This document shows, piece by piece, positions 45,146-53,557 of a DNA stretch of 64,000 nt. Positions within the stretch are counted from its first letter, which is position 1; each line of letters starts with the position of its first letter. The position numbers were made by a program, and so were the translations under genes. Location of the stretch: assembly GCF_030646115.1 (NCBI RefSeq), contig NZ_JAUSMX010000023.1, positions 62,001 through 126,000 on the forward strand, written 5' to 3'. The DNA comes from Fluviicoccus sp. (GTDB taxonomy: Bacteria > Pseudomonadota > Gammaproteobacteria > Pseudomonadales > Moraxellaceae). The notes beneath the pieces are model-generated. The model searched no databases. It was given only the letters and a program-made list of their open reading frames with translations, and was not told the DNA's origin.

Positions 45146-46011
45146 CGCCGCGCATGATTCAGATAGTGGTGATCGTTGCGCTGGTGATCAGCGTGCTGTC
45201 GGGCTCCATGTACACCTTGCGGGAAACGGAGCGGGGGGTGCTGCTGCAATTCGGAGAGGTGATTGATCCTGACCTCAAGCCGGGCCTGGGTTACAAGCTG
45301 CCGCTGGTGCACGAAATCCGCAAGTTCGACGCCCGCACCCAGGTCAGCGATGCCGAGCGCACCGAGTTCCTGACACAGGAAAACAAGTTCCTGATTGTGG
45401 ATGCGTTTGTGATGTGGAAAGTGGCGAATGTGAAGAAATACTTCACTGTTACCGGCGGCGACCCCCGCAAGGCGGAGTTGCTGCTGATGCCCCGCGTCAA
45501 GGACGGGCTGAAAAACAAGGTGTCCGAGCGCACGGTGCGTGAAGTGGTCTCCGGGCAACGTGATCAAATGATGACGGATCTGGCGGCAACCGTGAATCTG
45601 GCTGCGCGTAAGGAGCTGGGCATTCAGGTGGTGGATATCCGGGTCAAGCGGGTCGACTTCCCGGAGTCCACCTCCGAATCCATTTACAACCGCATGCGCA
45701 CCGAACGCGAACGCGAGGCCCGCGAGCACCGCTCGCAAGGCAATGAAATGGCGGAAACCATCAAGGCCAATGCCGACCGTGAACAACGGGTGCTGCTGGC
45801 GGAAGCCTACCGCAAAGCGGAAATCCTGCGCGGCGAAGGTGACGGCCGAGCGGCTGCCATTTCCGGTGCGGCCTTTGGCAAGGATCCCGAGTTCTACCGT
45901 TTCTACCGGTCACTTCAAGCGTACCGCACCAGCTTTAACAAACCGGGGGATGTCTTTGTTTTGAAAGGAGACAGCGAGTTCCTGAAGTACATGAAGTCGG
46001 GAGGCAAGTAG
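45142..46011 (+). CDS. hflC: FtsH modulator HflC
   Basis: Partner of HflK. The 289-residue protein has an N-terminal membrane helix (about 5-23), then ETERGVLLQFGEVI at the start of the Band 7 domain, VVDIRVKRVDFPES, the charged coiled coil and a C-terminal KYMKSGGK. Translation is probably coupled to hflK. The small DUF3147 gene starts two bases downstream. Confidence 0.96.
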   Translation: MTPRMIQIVVIVALVISVLSGSMYTLRETERGVLLQFGEVIDPDLKPGLGYKLPLVHEIRKFDARTQVSDAERTEFLTQENKFLIVDAFVMWKVANVKKYFTVTGGDPRKAELLLMPRVKDGLKNKVSERTVREVVSGQRDQMMTDLAATVNLAARKELGIQVVDIRVKRVDFPESTSESIYNRMRTEREREAREHRSQGNEMAETIKANADREQRVLLAEAYRKAEILRGEGDGRAAAISGAAFGKDPEFYRFYRSLQAYRTSFNKPGDVFVLKGDSEFLKYMKSGGK

Positions 46012-46012
46012 C

Positions 46013-46363
46013 GTGTCCTACTTGCTGGTGAAGTACCTGGTGACGGCCGCCGTGGTGGTGGCCGTTTCCGAGCTGGCGAAGCGCAGCGACAAGCTGGGGG
46101 CGCTGCTGGCCTCCTTGCCCTTGGTGACGGTGCTGACATTGGTATGGCTGTATGTGGAGCATCAACCCACGGACAAGATCGCCAACCACGCCTGGTACAC
46201 CTTCTGGTATGTGGTGCCGACCCTGCCGATGTTCCTGCTGTTCCCCCGGCTGTTGAACCAGTTCGGTTTTGCCGGGGCGCTGGGCTTGTTTGTGCTGGGA
46301 ACCCTGGTGATCTTTGCCGCTTACGCCTGGCTCATGGCCAAAGCCGGCATCGACCTGTTGTAG
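46013..46363 (+). CDS. DUF3147 family small membrane protein
   Basis: The 116-residue protein has four hydrophobic helices and the strongly conserved family segments VSELAKRSDKLGALLASLPLV and HAWYTFWYVVPTLPMFLLFP. Function is unknown. It begins with GTG, with GGAGG nine bases upstream, and follows hflC by one base, so it is very likely in the hflKC transcript. Its TAG stop lies inside a REP-like repeat. Confidence 0.88.
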   Translation: MSYLLVKYLVTAAVVVAVSELAKRSDKLGALLASLPLVTVLTLVWLYVEHQPTDKIANHAWYTFWYVVPTLPMFLLFPRLLNQFGFAGALGLFVLGTLVIFAAYAWLMAKAGIDLL

Positions 46364-46430
46364 GTCGGGCTTCAGCCCGACACCACTTTCCGATCGGAGG
46401 GCGGTTGTCGGGTTGAATCCCGACCTACAA
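46358..46430. repeat. REP-like inverted palindromic repeat pair
   Basis: Two palindromic units face each other. TTGTAGGTCGGG at 46358-46369 (itself followed by CTTCAGCCCGAC) is matched by the inverted CCCGACCTACAA at 46419-46430 (preceded by TTGTCGGGTTGAAT). Units of this GTAGGTCGGGCTTCAGCCCGAC type are common dispersed REP elements in gammaproteobacteria and are moved by TnpA-REP transposases. The pair could form one long hairpin and may terminate transcription or protect mRNA ends on both strands. Confidence 0.85.
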
Positions 46431-46446
46431 CTTTCTGCTTAAACTA

Positions 46447-47790
46447 TCAAAACAACCTTGCCACCAACGCCCCGTCCAGCGCCTTGTCCAAGGGTATTTT
46501 CACCAGAATCCCGTTCCCCGGCGCCACGTCCAGCGGCTGGCCTTCCACATGGAACAACGTCTCCAGCGTCACTTCGCGATTACCCGACGGATGGATGATT
46601 TCCAGCCGGTCACCCACCGCAAACTTGTTCTTCACATCCACCACCGCCCAGCCGTTATCCACCGACAGCACCTGGCCCACGTACAGGCTGCGCTTGCTTT
46701 CCGAATGCCCGGTCAGGTAGTTCTGCGTGTCCTGCGACACATGGCGTTGCAGGAAGCCGGGGGTAAAGCCGCGATTGGCCAGCCCGTCCAGATCGGCCAG
46801 CAGCGAGGGGTCGAAGGCCTTGCCCGCGCGGGCGTCATCAATGGCCTTGCGATAGGCCTGTGCCGTACGCGCCACGTAATACAGTGATTTGGTCCGCCCC
46901 TCGATTTTCAGCGAATCGACGCCAATCTGCACCAGCCGGTCCACGTACTCAATGGCGCGGAGGTCCTTGGAATTCATGATGTAGGTGCCGTGCTCGTCCT
47001 CCATCACCGGCATCAGCTCGCCGGGACGGTTGCCTTCCTCAATCAGGTAAACCTTGTCGGCATCCGGGTGACGCTCCGAACCGCCGCAGGCCGCGAAGTG
47101 GCTGTTGGCTTCTTCCAGCTCGTGCGTGAAGTCGAAACCTTGCAGCTTCACCACATCGCCCTGTTCGGTCTCGGCGGCGTCATGCACCTTGTAGTCCCAG
47201 CGGCAGGCGTTGGTGCAGGTGCCCTGGTTGGGGTCGCGGCGGTTGAAGTAGCCGGACAGCAGGCAGCGGCCGGAATAGGCGATGCACAGCGCGCCGTGCA
47301 CGAACACTTCCAGCTCCATCTCCGGGCATTCCTGACGGATTTCGGCAATCTCGTCCAGCGACAGCTCGCGCGACAGGATGATCCGCTTCACGCCGACTTT
47401 CTGCCAGAACTTCACCGAGGCGTGGTTCAGGGTGTTGGCCTGCACCGAGAGGTGGATGTTGAGGTCGGGCCAGGCTTCCCGCGCCAGCATGATCAGGCCG
47501 GGATCGGCCATGATGAAGGCGTCGGGCTTCAGGTCCACCACCGGTTGTAGCTGGCGGACGAAGGAGCGCACCTTGTCGTTGTGCGGCAGGATGTTGGCGG
47601 TGACGTAGAACTGCTTGCCGCGGGCATGGGCTTCGCTGATGCCCTGAGCCAGTTGTTCCTGGCGGAATTCGTTGTTGCGGGCGCGCAGGGAGTAGCGGGG
47701 CAGGCCGGCATAGACGGCGTCCGCGCCGAAGTCGTAGGCGGTGCGCATTTTTTCAAGGCTGCCGGCGGGCAGGAGCAGTTCGGTTTTCAT
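46447..47790 (-). CDS. trhP: U32 family peptidase-like tRNA hydroxylation protein TrhP (YegQ)
   Basis: TrhP is needed for prephenate-dependent 5-hydroxyuridine formation at tRNA wobble positions. The 447-residue protein has the U32 signature (VFVHGALCIAYSGRCLLSGY) and GTCTNACRWDYKV cysteines likely binding an iron-sulfur cluster. EDEHGTYIMNSKDLRAIEY and KIEGRTKSLYYVARTAQAYR are also present. The start ATG 47790 gives MKTELLLPAGSLEKMR, the conserved N-terminus; a Shine-Dalgarno is not evident. The frame extension upstream is spurious. Confidence 0.93.
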   Translation of the reverse strand: MKTELLLPAGSLEKMRTAYDFGADAVYAGLPRYSLRARNNEFRQEQLAQGISEAHARGKQFYVTANILPHNDKVRSFVRQLQPVVDLKPDAFIMADPGLIMLAREAWPDLNIHLSVQANTLNHASVKFWQKVGVKRIILSRELSLDEIAEIRQECPEMELEVFVHGALCIAYSGRCLLSGYFNRRDPNQGTCTNACRWDYKVHDAAETEQGDVVKLQGFDFTHELEEANSHFAACGGSERHPDADKVYLIEEGNRPGELMPVMEDEHGTYIMNSKDLRAIEYVDRLVQIGVDSLKIEGRTKSLYYVARTAQAYRKAIDDARAGKAFDPSLLADLDGLANRGFTPGFLQRHVSQDTQNYLTGHSESKRSLYVGQVLSVDNGWAVVDVKNKFAVGDRLEIIHPSGNREVTLETLFHVEGQPLDVAPGNGILVKIPLDKALDGALVARLF

Positions 47791-47822
47791 GGAGGAAATC
47801 GGGGTGGCAGAGAAAGGCGCGT

Positions 47823-47828
47823 ATTCTA
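47823..47828 (-). promoter_or_regulatory. Putative -10 element for trhP
   Basis: On the minus strand TAGAAT lies 33 bases before the trhP ATG, preceded by TTCATC at 17 bases. The -35 match is weak. Confidence 0.35.
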
Positions 47829-47866
47829 CATGGGTATTAGCCCTGGATGAACTGTTCCATCGGGCA

Positions 47867-47896
47867 GGCGTCACTCCATTAAGCAGGAATGACGCC
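47867..47896. terminator. Hairpin downstream of the sphingomyelinase gene
   Basis: GGCGTCA at 47867-47873 pairs with TGACGCC at 47890-47896, and an inner TCC/GGA extends the stem past one mismatch. It lies eight bases after the minus-strand gene ends and lacks a T-run. Confidence 0.45.
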
Positions 47897-47903
47897 GTCA
47901 GGT

Positions 47904-49421
47904 TTAGTACTGCAAGTTGCTGAAGTTTTGATAAACCGGCACGGCCACCCCCTTCACCCGGAATTTCTCCGCCGCGCCAATGCTGGATGACCACAGATAA
48001 AGATGATTGGCCCAAGAGCCCGAATCCCAGCGTTTCAGATAATAATCCGACCCGCTCACCGTCGACGTATCCCGAAACGCCACCTGATCCCCGTCCTGCA
48101 GGCATTCCGACGCCGCCCGCGACAGGTTTTCAATCCGCAGCCGGTTCGAGCTGTCTCCCTGCTTCGGGTAATAGGCATAATTGCCGGCACCGCCTCCCAG
48201 CCACCAGTTCCACAAATAACCGGGATTCTTGCGGGACTCGACTTCAATCATGTCGCCGGTTTGCAAACAACCGGTTTGCGGATAAGAGAAGTTACGTACC
48301 TGCCAGCGGCTATCCAGATTGGCGCTGTTGCCGGTGGTAGTGATCCAGGAGGTCGGGGTGCTGCCGGTGCGCAAGGCCAGTTTGTTAACGCTGCTTTCAA
48401 TGGCCACATCGCCGTAACGTGCATTGACCGGCTTGAAGCTGCGCGTCGGGGTGGATGCGTCGGCCTTGGCGAAGGCGGCCACCGGATAATGATCGGAGTA
48501 ATCCTTGAACTGGTAACGCTCCACGCCGCCGCTGACTTCCCAACGTGGTGAAACCACGTCACGCGCCTGATTTTGCCAGAATGATGGCTGGGCATAATTC
48601 CGCGCCACCAGGATGTAGTCCAGATATTCGCGGGCCGAAGTGGGGTAGTTGTAGTTGGCGATGCCGTTACTGCGCGGGTCCCAGGTGTAATCGACGCCGA
48701 CATACGCACTGGGCGCATTAACGTCCAGGGCGGTCAGCATGGCGGTGTATTCCGGGCTGGTGCGCACCACGTTCATGTCGCCGCCAATCAACACCACTTC
48801 ATTTGCCGGAATCCCTTTTCCGGCCAGAAAGTCACGGATATTGGTGAATTGTTGCTGACGAACCGACTCCGGCTGACCGGCGCTGCAACTGCTGTCCTGT
48901 GCTTGTACGTGAGTGCCGACAATATGGTAGCGCTGGCCGTTGCGGTTGATGCGCACATAAACAAAACCCTTGTTGGAAAGGGCGTCTGCGCCGCAACCGG
49001 CGCTGTAGACGAACTGAACTTTTTCCTCAATCGGCCACTTGCTGACGATAGTCACACCGCCGTCTTCCGGCGTCATCGACGAGTACGCGCCCAGAGTGGC
49101 GTTCCAGCCCGTTGTGGAGCGGCCCAGCACCGGGGTTTGATAGGGGTATTGTCCGGCAAGCCTGCTTAACAAGGTAGTCGAGGCGGTGTTGTCGAAGGCT
49201 TCGTTGAGGATGACGACGTCCTGATTCTTCAGGTAGTCGGCTTGGGCAATCAGCGTCGCGCGCTGGTTTTGGCCCCAGTTGGGATACAGGTTGGTGGAGA
49301 GCATATAGACATTGTGCGTCAGGACATGCAGGCCGTCGGTATAGCCATCTGCCAGGGCGGGGTTGCCCGTCATCAACAGGCAAAAAAGCAGGCTGCCGCC
49401 GGTGGTGATGGATTTATTCAT
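47904..49421 (-). CDS. Secreted sphingomyelin phosphodiesterase-like enzyme
   Basis: The 505-residue protein has a signal peptide (about 1-24, ending PALA) and an endonuclease/exonuclease/phosphatase-fold catalytic domain like bacterial neutral sphingomyelinases. Its motifs include THNVYMLSTNLYPNWGQ with Asn37, ILNEAFD with metal-binding Glu74, GGDMNV and the catalytic His311 in YSDHYPV. About 170 further residues carry two CLQxGD motifs (385 and 440), suggesting a beta-trefoil-like C-terminal domain. Family members hydrolyse sphingomyelin to ceramide and phosphocholine outside the cell; activity here is inferred. A free-living role such as phosphate or lipid scavenging is possible. It is not part of any obvious operon. 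Confidence 0.85.
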   Translation of the reverse strand: MNKSITTGGSLLFCLLMTGNPALADGYTDGLHVLTHNVYMLSTNLYPNWGQNQRATLIAQADYLKNQDVVILNEAFDNTASTTLLSRLAGQYPYQTPVLGRSTTGWNATLGAYSSMTPEDGGVTIVSKWPIEEKVQFVYSAGCGADALSNKGFVYVRINRNGQRYHIVGTHVQAQDSSCSAGQPESVRQQQFTNIRDFLAGKGIPANEVVLIGGDMNVVRTSPEYTAMLTALDVNAPSAYVGVDYTWDPRSNGIANYNYPTSAREYLDYILVARNYAQPSFWQNQARDVVSPRWEVSGGVERYQFKDYSDHYPVAAFAKADASTPTRSFKPVNARYGDVAIESSVNKLALRTGSTPTSWITTTGNSANLDSRWQVRNFSYPQTGCLQTGDMIEVESRKNPGYLWNWWLGGGAGNYAYYPKQGDSSNRLRIENLSRAASECLQDGDQVAFRDTSTVSGSDYYLKRWDSGSWANHLYLWSSSIGAAEKFRVKGVAVPVYQNFSNLQY

Positions 49422-49527
49422 GGAATACCCGTTTGTCTTGGTTGTTATGGGGTACGCCCAGCATAGGAAGGTGACCCGCTGCTGCACAGAACGGGTCGGG
49501 CCAAAAAGGGGATATTGGCGGCCAGCC

Positions 49528-49542
49528 GACCAATGGTTGGTC
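49528..49542. promoter_or_regulatory. Palindrome between the sphingomyelinase and lrgA genes
   Basis: GACCAA-TGG-TTGGTC at 49528-49542 is a perfect inverted repeat in the 214-base divergent region and lies upstream of the lrgA promoter. It looks like a dimeric regulator site, but the regulator is unknown. Confidence 0.4.
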
Positions 49543-49573
49543 AGGCATGTGAGCGATCAAGACGATTGGGTCA

Positions 49574-49601
49574 TTGTCAGAACGTGCCCGGCAGGTAGAA
49601 T
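49574..49601 (+). promoter_or_regulatory. Promoter of the lrgA/lrgB pair
   Basis: TTGTCA at 49574-49579 and TAGAAT at 49596-49601, each matching five of six consensus bases, are 16 bases apart. The lrgA ATG follows 34 bases later. Confidence 0.6.
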
Positions 49602-49635
49602 TGCGTTTTCATCTCTTTAATGTTCCGGCTTTCGC

Positions 49636-49980
49636 ATGCCTGCCATCTTCCTGTTGCTCCTTTTTCAACTGTTGGGCGAACTGACGGTCCGCCTGCTGCC
49701 GGTGCCTTTGTCCGGCAATCTCGCGGGCATGCTGCTGCTGTTCGTCTTCCTGGTGATCCACGGCCGAGTGCCGGAAAGTCTGGCCACCTTCGCCCCGAAG
49801 TTCCTGCCGCACCTGACCCTGTACTTCCTGCCGGTCTCCGCCGGGGTTATGACCCTCGGCGCGTTGCTGGCGGCGGAAGGACTGCGCATCGGGCTGGTGA
49901 TGGTGCTTTCCACCATCATTCCCTTGGTGGCCGTGGCCGCTTTGCTGGATTTCCTGTTGAAGGGGCGCAAGCATGTCTAG
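49636..49980 (+). CDS. CidA/LrgA family holin-like protein
   Basis: The 114-residue protein has four hydrophobic helices and the family's PLSGNLAGMLLLFVFL segment and FLPHLTLYFLPVSAGVM region. CidA/LrgA proteins are holin-like membrane proteins implicated in murein hydrolase export, overflow metabolism and cell death. Here the protein is paired with an LrgB-family gene that overlaps its end by eight bases, so they should be made together. No LysR regulator (CidR) is adjacent. Confidence 0.92.
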   Translation: MPAIFLLLLFQLLGELTVRLLPVPLSGNLAGMLLLFVFLVIHGRVPESLATFAPKFLPHLTLYFLPVSAGVMTLGALLAAEGLRIGLVMVLSTIIPLVAVAALLDFLLKGRKHV

Positions 49981-50662
49981 CCTGATGCATTCGCCCCTGT
50001 TGTGGCTCGCCTTGACGCTGACCTGTTATCAGGCCGGTTTCTGGATTCATCGTCAGCTCCGGGAGCCGCTGTGGTTCCCGCCGATGCTGATAGCGCTCAC
50101 GCTGCTGGTTGGCGTGCTGGTGGGTTTCCGGGTGCCTTACGACACCTATTTCCAGGGTAACCAGTTCATCCACTTCCTGCTGGGCCCGGCCACCGTGGCG
50201 TTGGCGGTGCCTTTGTACCAGTCGCTGCCGCGTTTGAAAGCGGCGGCAGGGCCGTTGGGAATTTCGCTGGTGTTCGGATCGGTATTGGGGGTGGGCACGG
50301 CGATGGGACTGGCCTGGCTGTTCCACCTGTCCGACAGCAGCATTCTGGCCTTCGCGACACGGGCGGTGACAACCCCCATGGCCTTGGGCATTGCCGAGAA
50401 GATTCATGCGCCGCTGGCGCTGGCCTCCGCCATCATCATTATTTCCGGCATTATCGGGGCCATGCTGGTGGAGCCGTTGCTGGGTTTCATCCGGTCGGAC
50501 ATGGCTCGCGGATTTGCGCTGGGCATGGCCGCGCACGGGGTGGGCACGGCCAGGGCGCTGCAAATCAGCCCCACCTGCGGCGCGTTTGCGGCGCTGGGCA
50601 TGAGCCTGAACGGGGTGCTGACGGCCTTGTGGCTGCCGGCGGCCATCGGGCTGTGGCATTAA
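49973..50662 (+). CDS. LrgB/CidB family membrane protein
   Basis: The 229-residue protein has six to seven hydrophobic segments and the LrgB signatures FLLGPATVALAVPLYQ, FATRAVTTPMALGIAE and MAAHGVGTARAL. LrgB proteins act with LrgA; plant and bacterial relatives transport glycolate/glycerate or pyruvate. Translational overlap with lrgA supports a two-component membrane unit. Confidence 0.93.
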   Translation: MSSLMHSPLLWLALTLTCYQAGFWIHRQLREPLWFPPMLIALTLLVGVLVGFRVPYDTYFQGNQFIHFLLGPATVALAVPLYQSLPRLKAAAGPLGISLVFGSVLGVGTAMGLAWLFHLSDSSILAFATRAVTTPMALGIAEKIHAPLALASAIIIISGIIGAMLVEPLLGFIRSDMARGFALGMAAHGVGTARALQISPTCGAFAALGMSLNGVLTALWLPAAIGLWH

Positions 50663-50770
50663 GCGTCCATTCCGGTATTTGCGACAGACAGCACATTTTT
50701 GAGGCGGGTTTTTCCGGTTGAAGGCATCGCTTTATGGCGATGCTTCTCCCTTTCTGCTATGATTGGCCAG

Positions 50771-50793
50771 CCGAGTAAGAACTCGGTTTTTTT
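50771..50793 (+). terminator. Intrinsic terminator upstream of hisZ
   Basis: CCGAGT at 50771-50776 pairs with ACTCGG at 50781-50786 around AAGA, followed by seven T's. It can end the lrgAB transcript. A second stem, GCATCGC/GCGATGC at 50724-50743, lies upstream. An extended -10 (TGCTATGAT, 50755-50763) sits just before the terminator, so attenuation of hisZ is conceivable. Confidence 0.75.
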
Positions 50794-50872
50794 GTGTCCG
50801 GTCAACCGGAAATTTTCCTGCTTCGACCCTGTCCGGGGTCGCGGCCTATTGCTTTTCAAAGGTGAAAGTCGG

Positions 50873-52042
50873 ATGCCAAGGCCTGCCGAGACCTGGTTGT
50901 TGCCCGATGGGGTGCAGGATATCCTGCCCGCCGAGGCAGCACGCCTCGAGTCGCTGCGTCGCCGTTTGCTGGACCTGTTTGCCGTCTGGGGCTATGAGCT
51001 GGTGTTCCCGCCGCTCATGGAATACCTGGAGTCGCTGCTGACCGGTTCCGGCCATGACCTCGACCTGATGACCTTCAAGATCACCGACCAGCTCAGCGGC
51101 CGCCTGATGGGCGTTCGCGCCGACATCACGCCGCAGGTGGCCCGGCTGGATGCGCACTGCCTGCCGCGTCCGCATGCCGCCCGCTATTGCTATGCCGGCA
51201 CCGTGCTCAATACCCGTCCCCAATCGCTGGAGGCCTCGCGCAGTCCCATCCAGATCGGGGCGGAGCTTTACGGTCATACCGGTGTCGATGCCGATATCGA
51301 AATCCTGCGCCTGATGCTGGACATGCTGTCCGCGTCCGGGGTGGCCGACCTGCACCTCGATCTGGGCCATGTCGCCATTTTCCGCGAACTGGCGCTGGCC
51401 GCCGGTTTGAGCGTCGCCACCGAGTCCCGTTTGTTCGACATCTATCAGCGCAAGAGCCTGCCGGAATTGCAGGATTTGCTGCCGCAATTGCCGCACCGTG
51501 AATGGTTCGCCGCTTTAGGCGCCTTGTCCGGTGACGTGGCGGTGCTGAATGAAGCCGTGCAGTTACTGGCTGATGCGCCTGTAAAAGTCACGCAGGCGCT
51601 GGATGAATTGCGCGGTGTGGCGGCGGCCCTGCAGGCCTCGCATCCTGAAGTGCGCCTGTCGCTGGACCTGAGCGAGCTGCGCGGTTATCACTACCATACC
51701 GGGCTGGTCTTCGCCGCCTACGTCAGTGACTCCGCCACCGAAATCGCCAAGGGCGGCCGTTATGATCACATTGGCGAAGCCTTTGGCCGGGCGCGTCCCG
51801 CCACGGGATTCAGCGCCGACCTGAAAACCCTGCTGGCCTATGCCGCCGCCCCGGAAATGCCGCAACGCGTGCTGGCTCCGGCTGGTCACGACCTGCGTCT
51901 GTGCGAGGCGGTTCGTGACCTGCGTGCGGCGGGCAATATCGTCATCCAGGCCTTGCCGGGTGACGGAGCCACGGCCGCTGATCTGGGCTGCACCGCCACG
52001 TTGGCAGAGCAGGGCGGTCAATGGCGGGTGGTGACGCTGTAA
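50873..52042 (+). CDS. hisZ: ATP phosphoribosyltransferase regulatory subunit HisZ
   Basis: HisZ is a HisRS-like paralogue that activates short-form HisG in the first step of histidine synthesis. The 389-residue protein has class II synthetase-like motif 2 (QIGAELYGHTG) and a GGRYDHIGEAFGRARPATGFS segment, but is shorter than true HisRS and lacks its anticodon-binding domain. Its position between the hfl genes and purA is the standard HisZ location. AAGG precedes ATG 50873; a longer frame upstream runs through the terminator region and is not used. Confidence 0.93.
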   Translation: MPRPAETWLLPDGVQDILPAEAARLESLRRRLLDLFAVWGYELVFPPLMEYLESLLTGSGHDLDLMTFKITDQLSGRLMGVRADITPQVARLDAHCLPRPHAARYCYAGTVLNTRPQSLEASRSPIQIGAELYGHTGVDADIEILRLMLDMLSASGVADLHLDLGHVAIFRELALAAGLSVATESRLFDIYQRKSLPELQDLLPQLPHREWFAALGALSGDVAVLNEAVQLLADAPVKVTQALDELRGVAAALQASHPEVRLSLDLSELRGYHYHTGLVFAAYVSDSATEIAKGGRYDHIGEAFGRARPATGFSADLKTLLAYAAAPEMPQRVLAPAGHDLRLCEAVRDLRAAGNIVIQALPGDGATAADLGCTATLAEQGGQWRVVTL

Positions 52043-52162
52043 TAGTTTGAGAAATGTGTTCCGGCTACTGCGGAACCGTTTCCGTGTGATGCGAAAAACC
52101 GCCCTGCGCCGTTCCGGCCGGGCGGGCAAACCGAATCAGGGCGCAAGCCCGGCCAACTGTAA

Positions 52163-53497
<1,335 letters not shown>

Positions 53498-53507
53498 TTG
53501 ACTCTGA

Positions 53508-53533
53508 GGGGCGCCCGCAAAGCGCCCCTTTTT
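53508..53533 (+). terminator. Intrinsic terminator after purA
   Basis: GGGGCGC at 53508-53514 pairs perfectly with GCGCCCC at 53522-53528 around a seven-base loop, followed by five T's. Confidence 0.88.
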
Positions 53534-53557
53534 ATTAACCATGGCGAAGGGACTTCC

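Noticed and set aside
46358-46430. tRNA gene or attachment site
   Set aside because: The GGTTGAATCCC-like string recalls a T-arm but belongs to the REP palindrome; no acceptor or anticodon arm is present.
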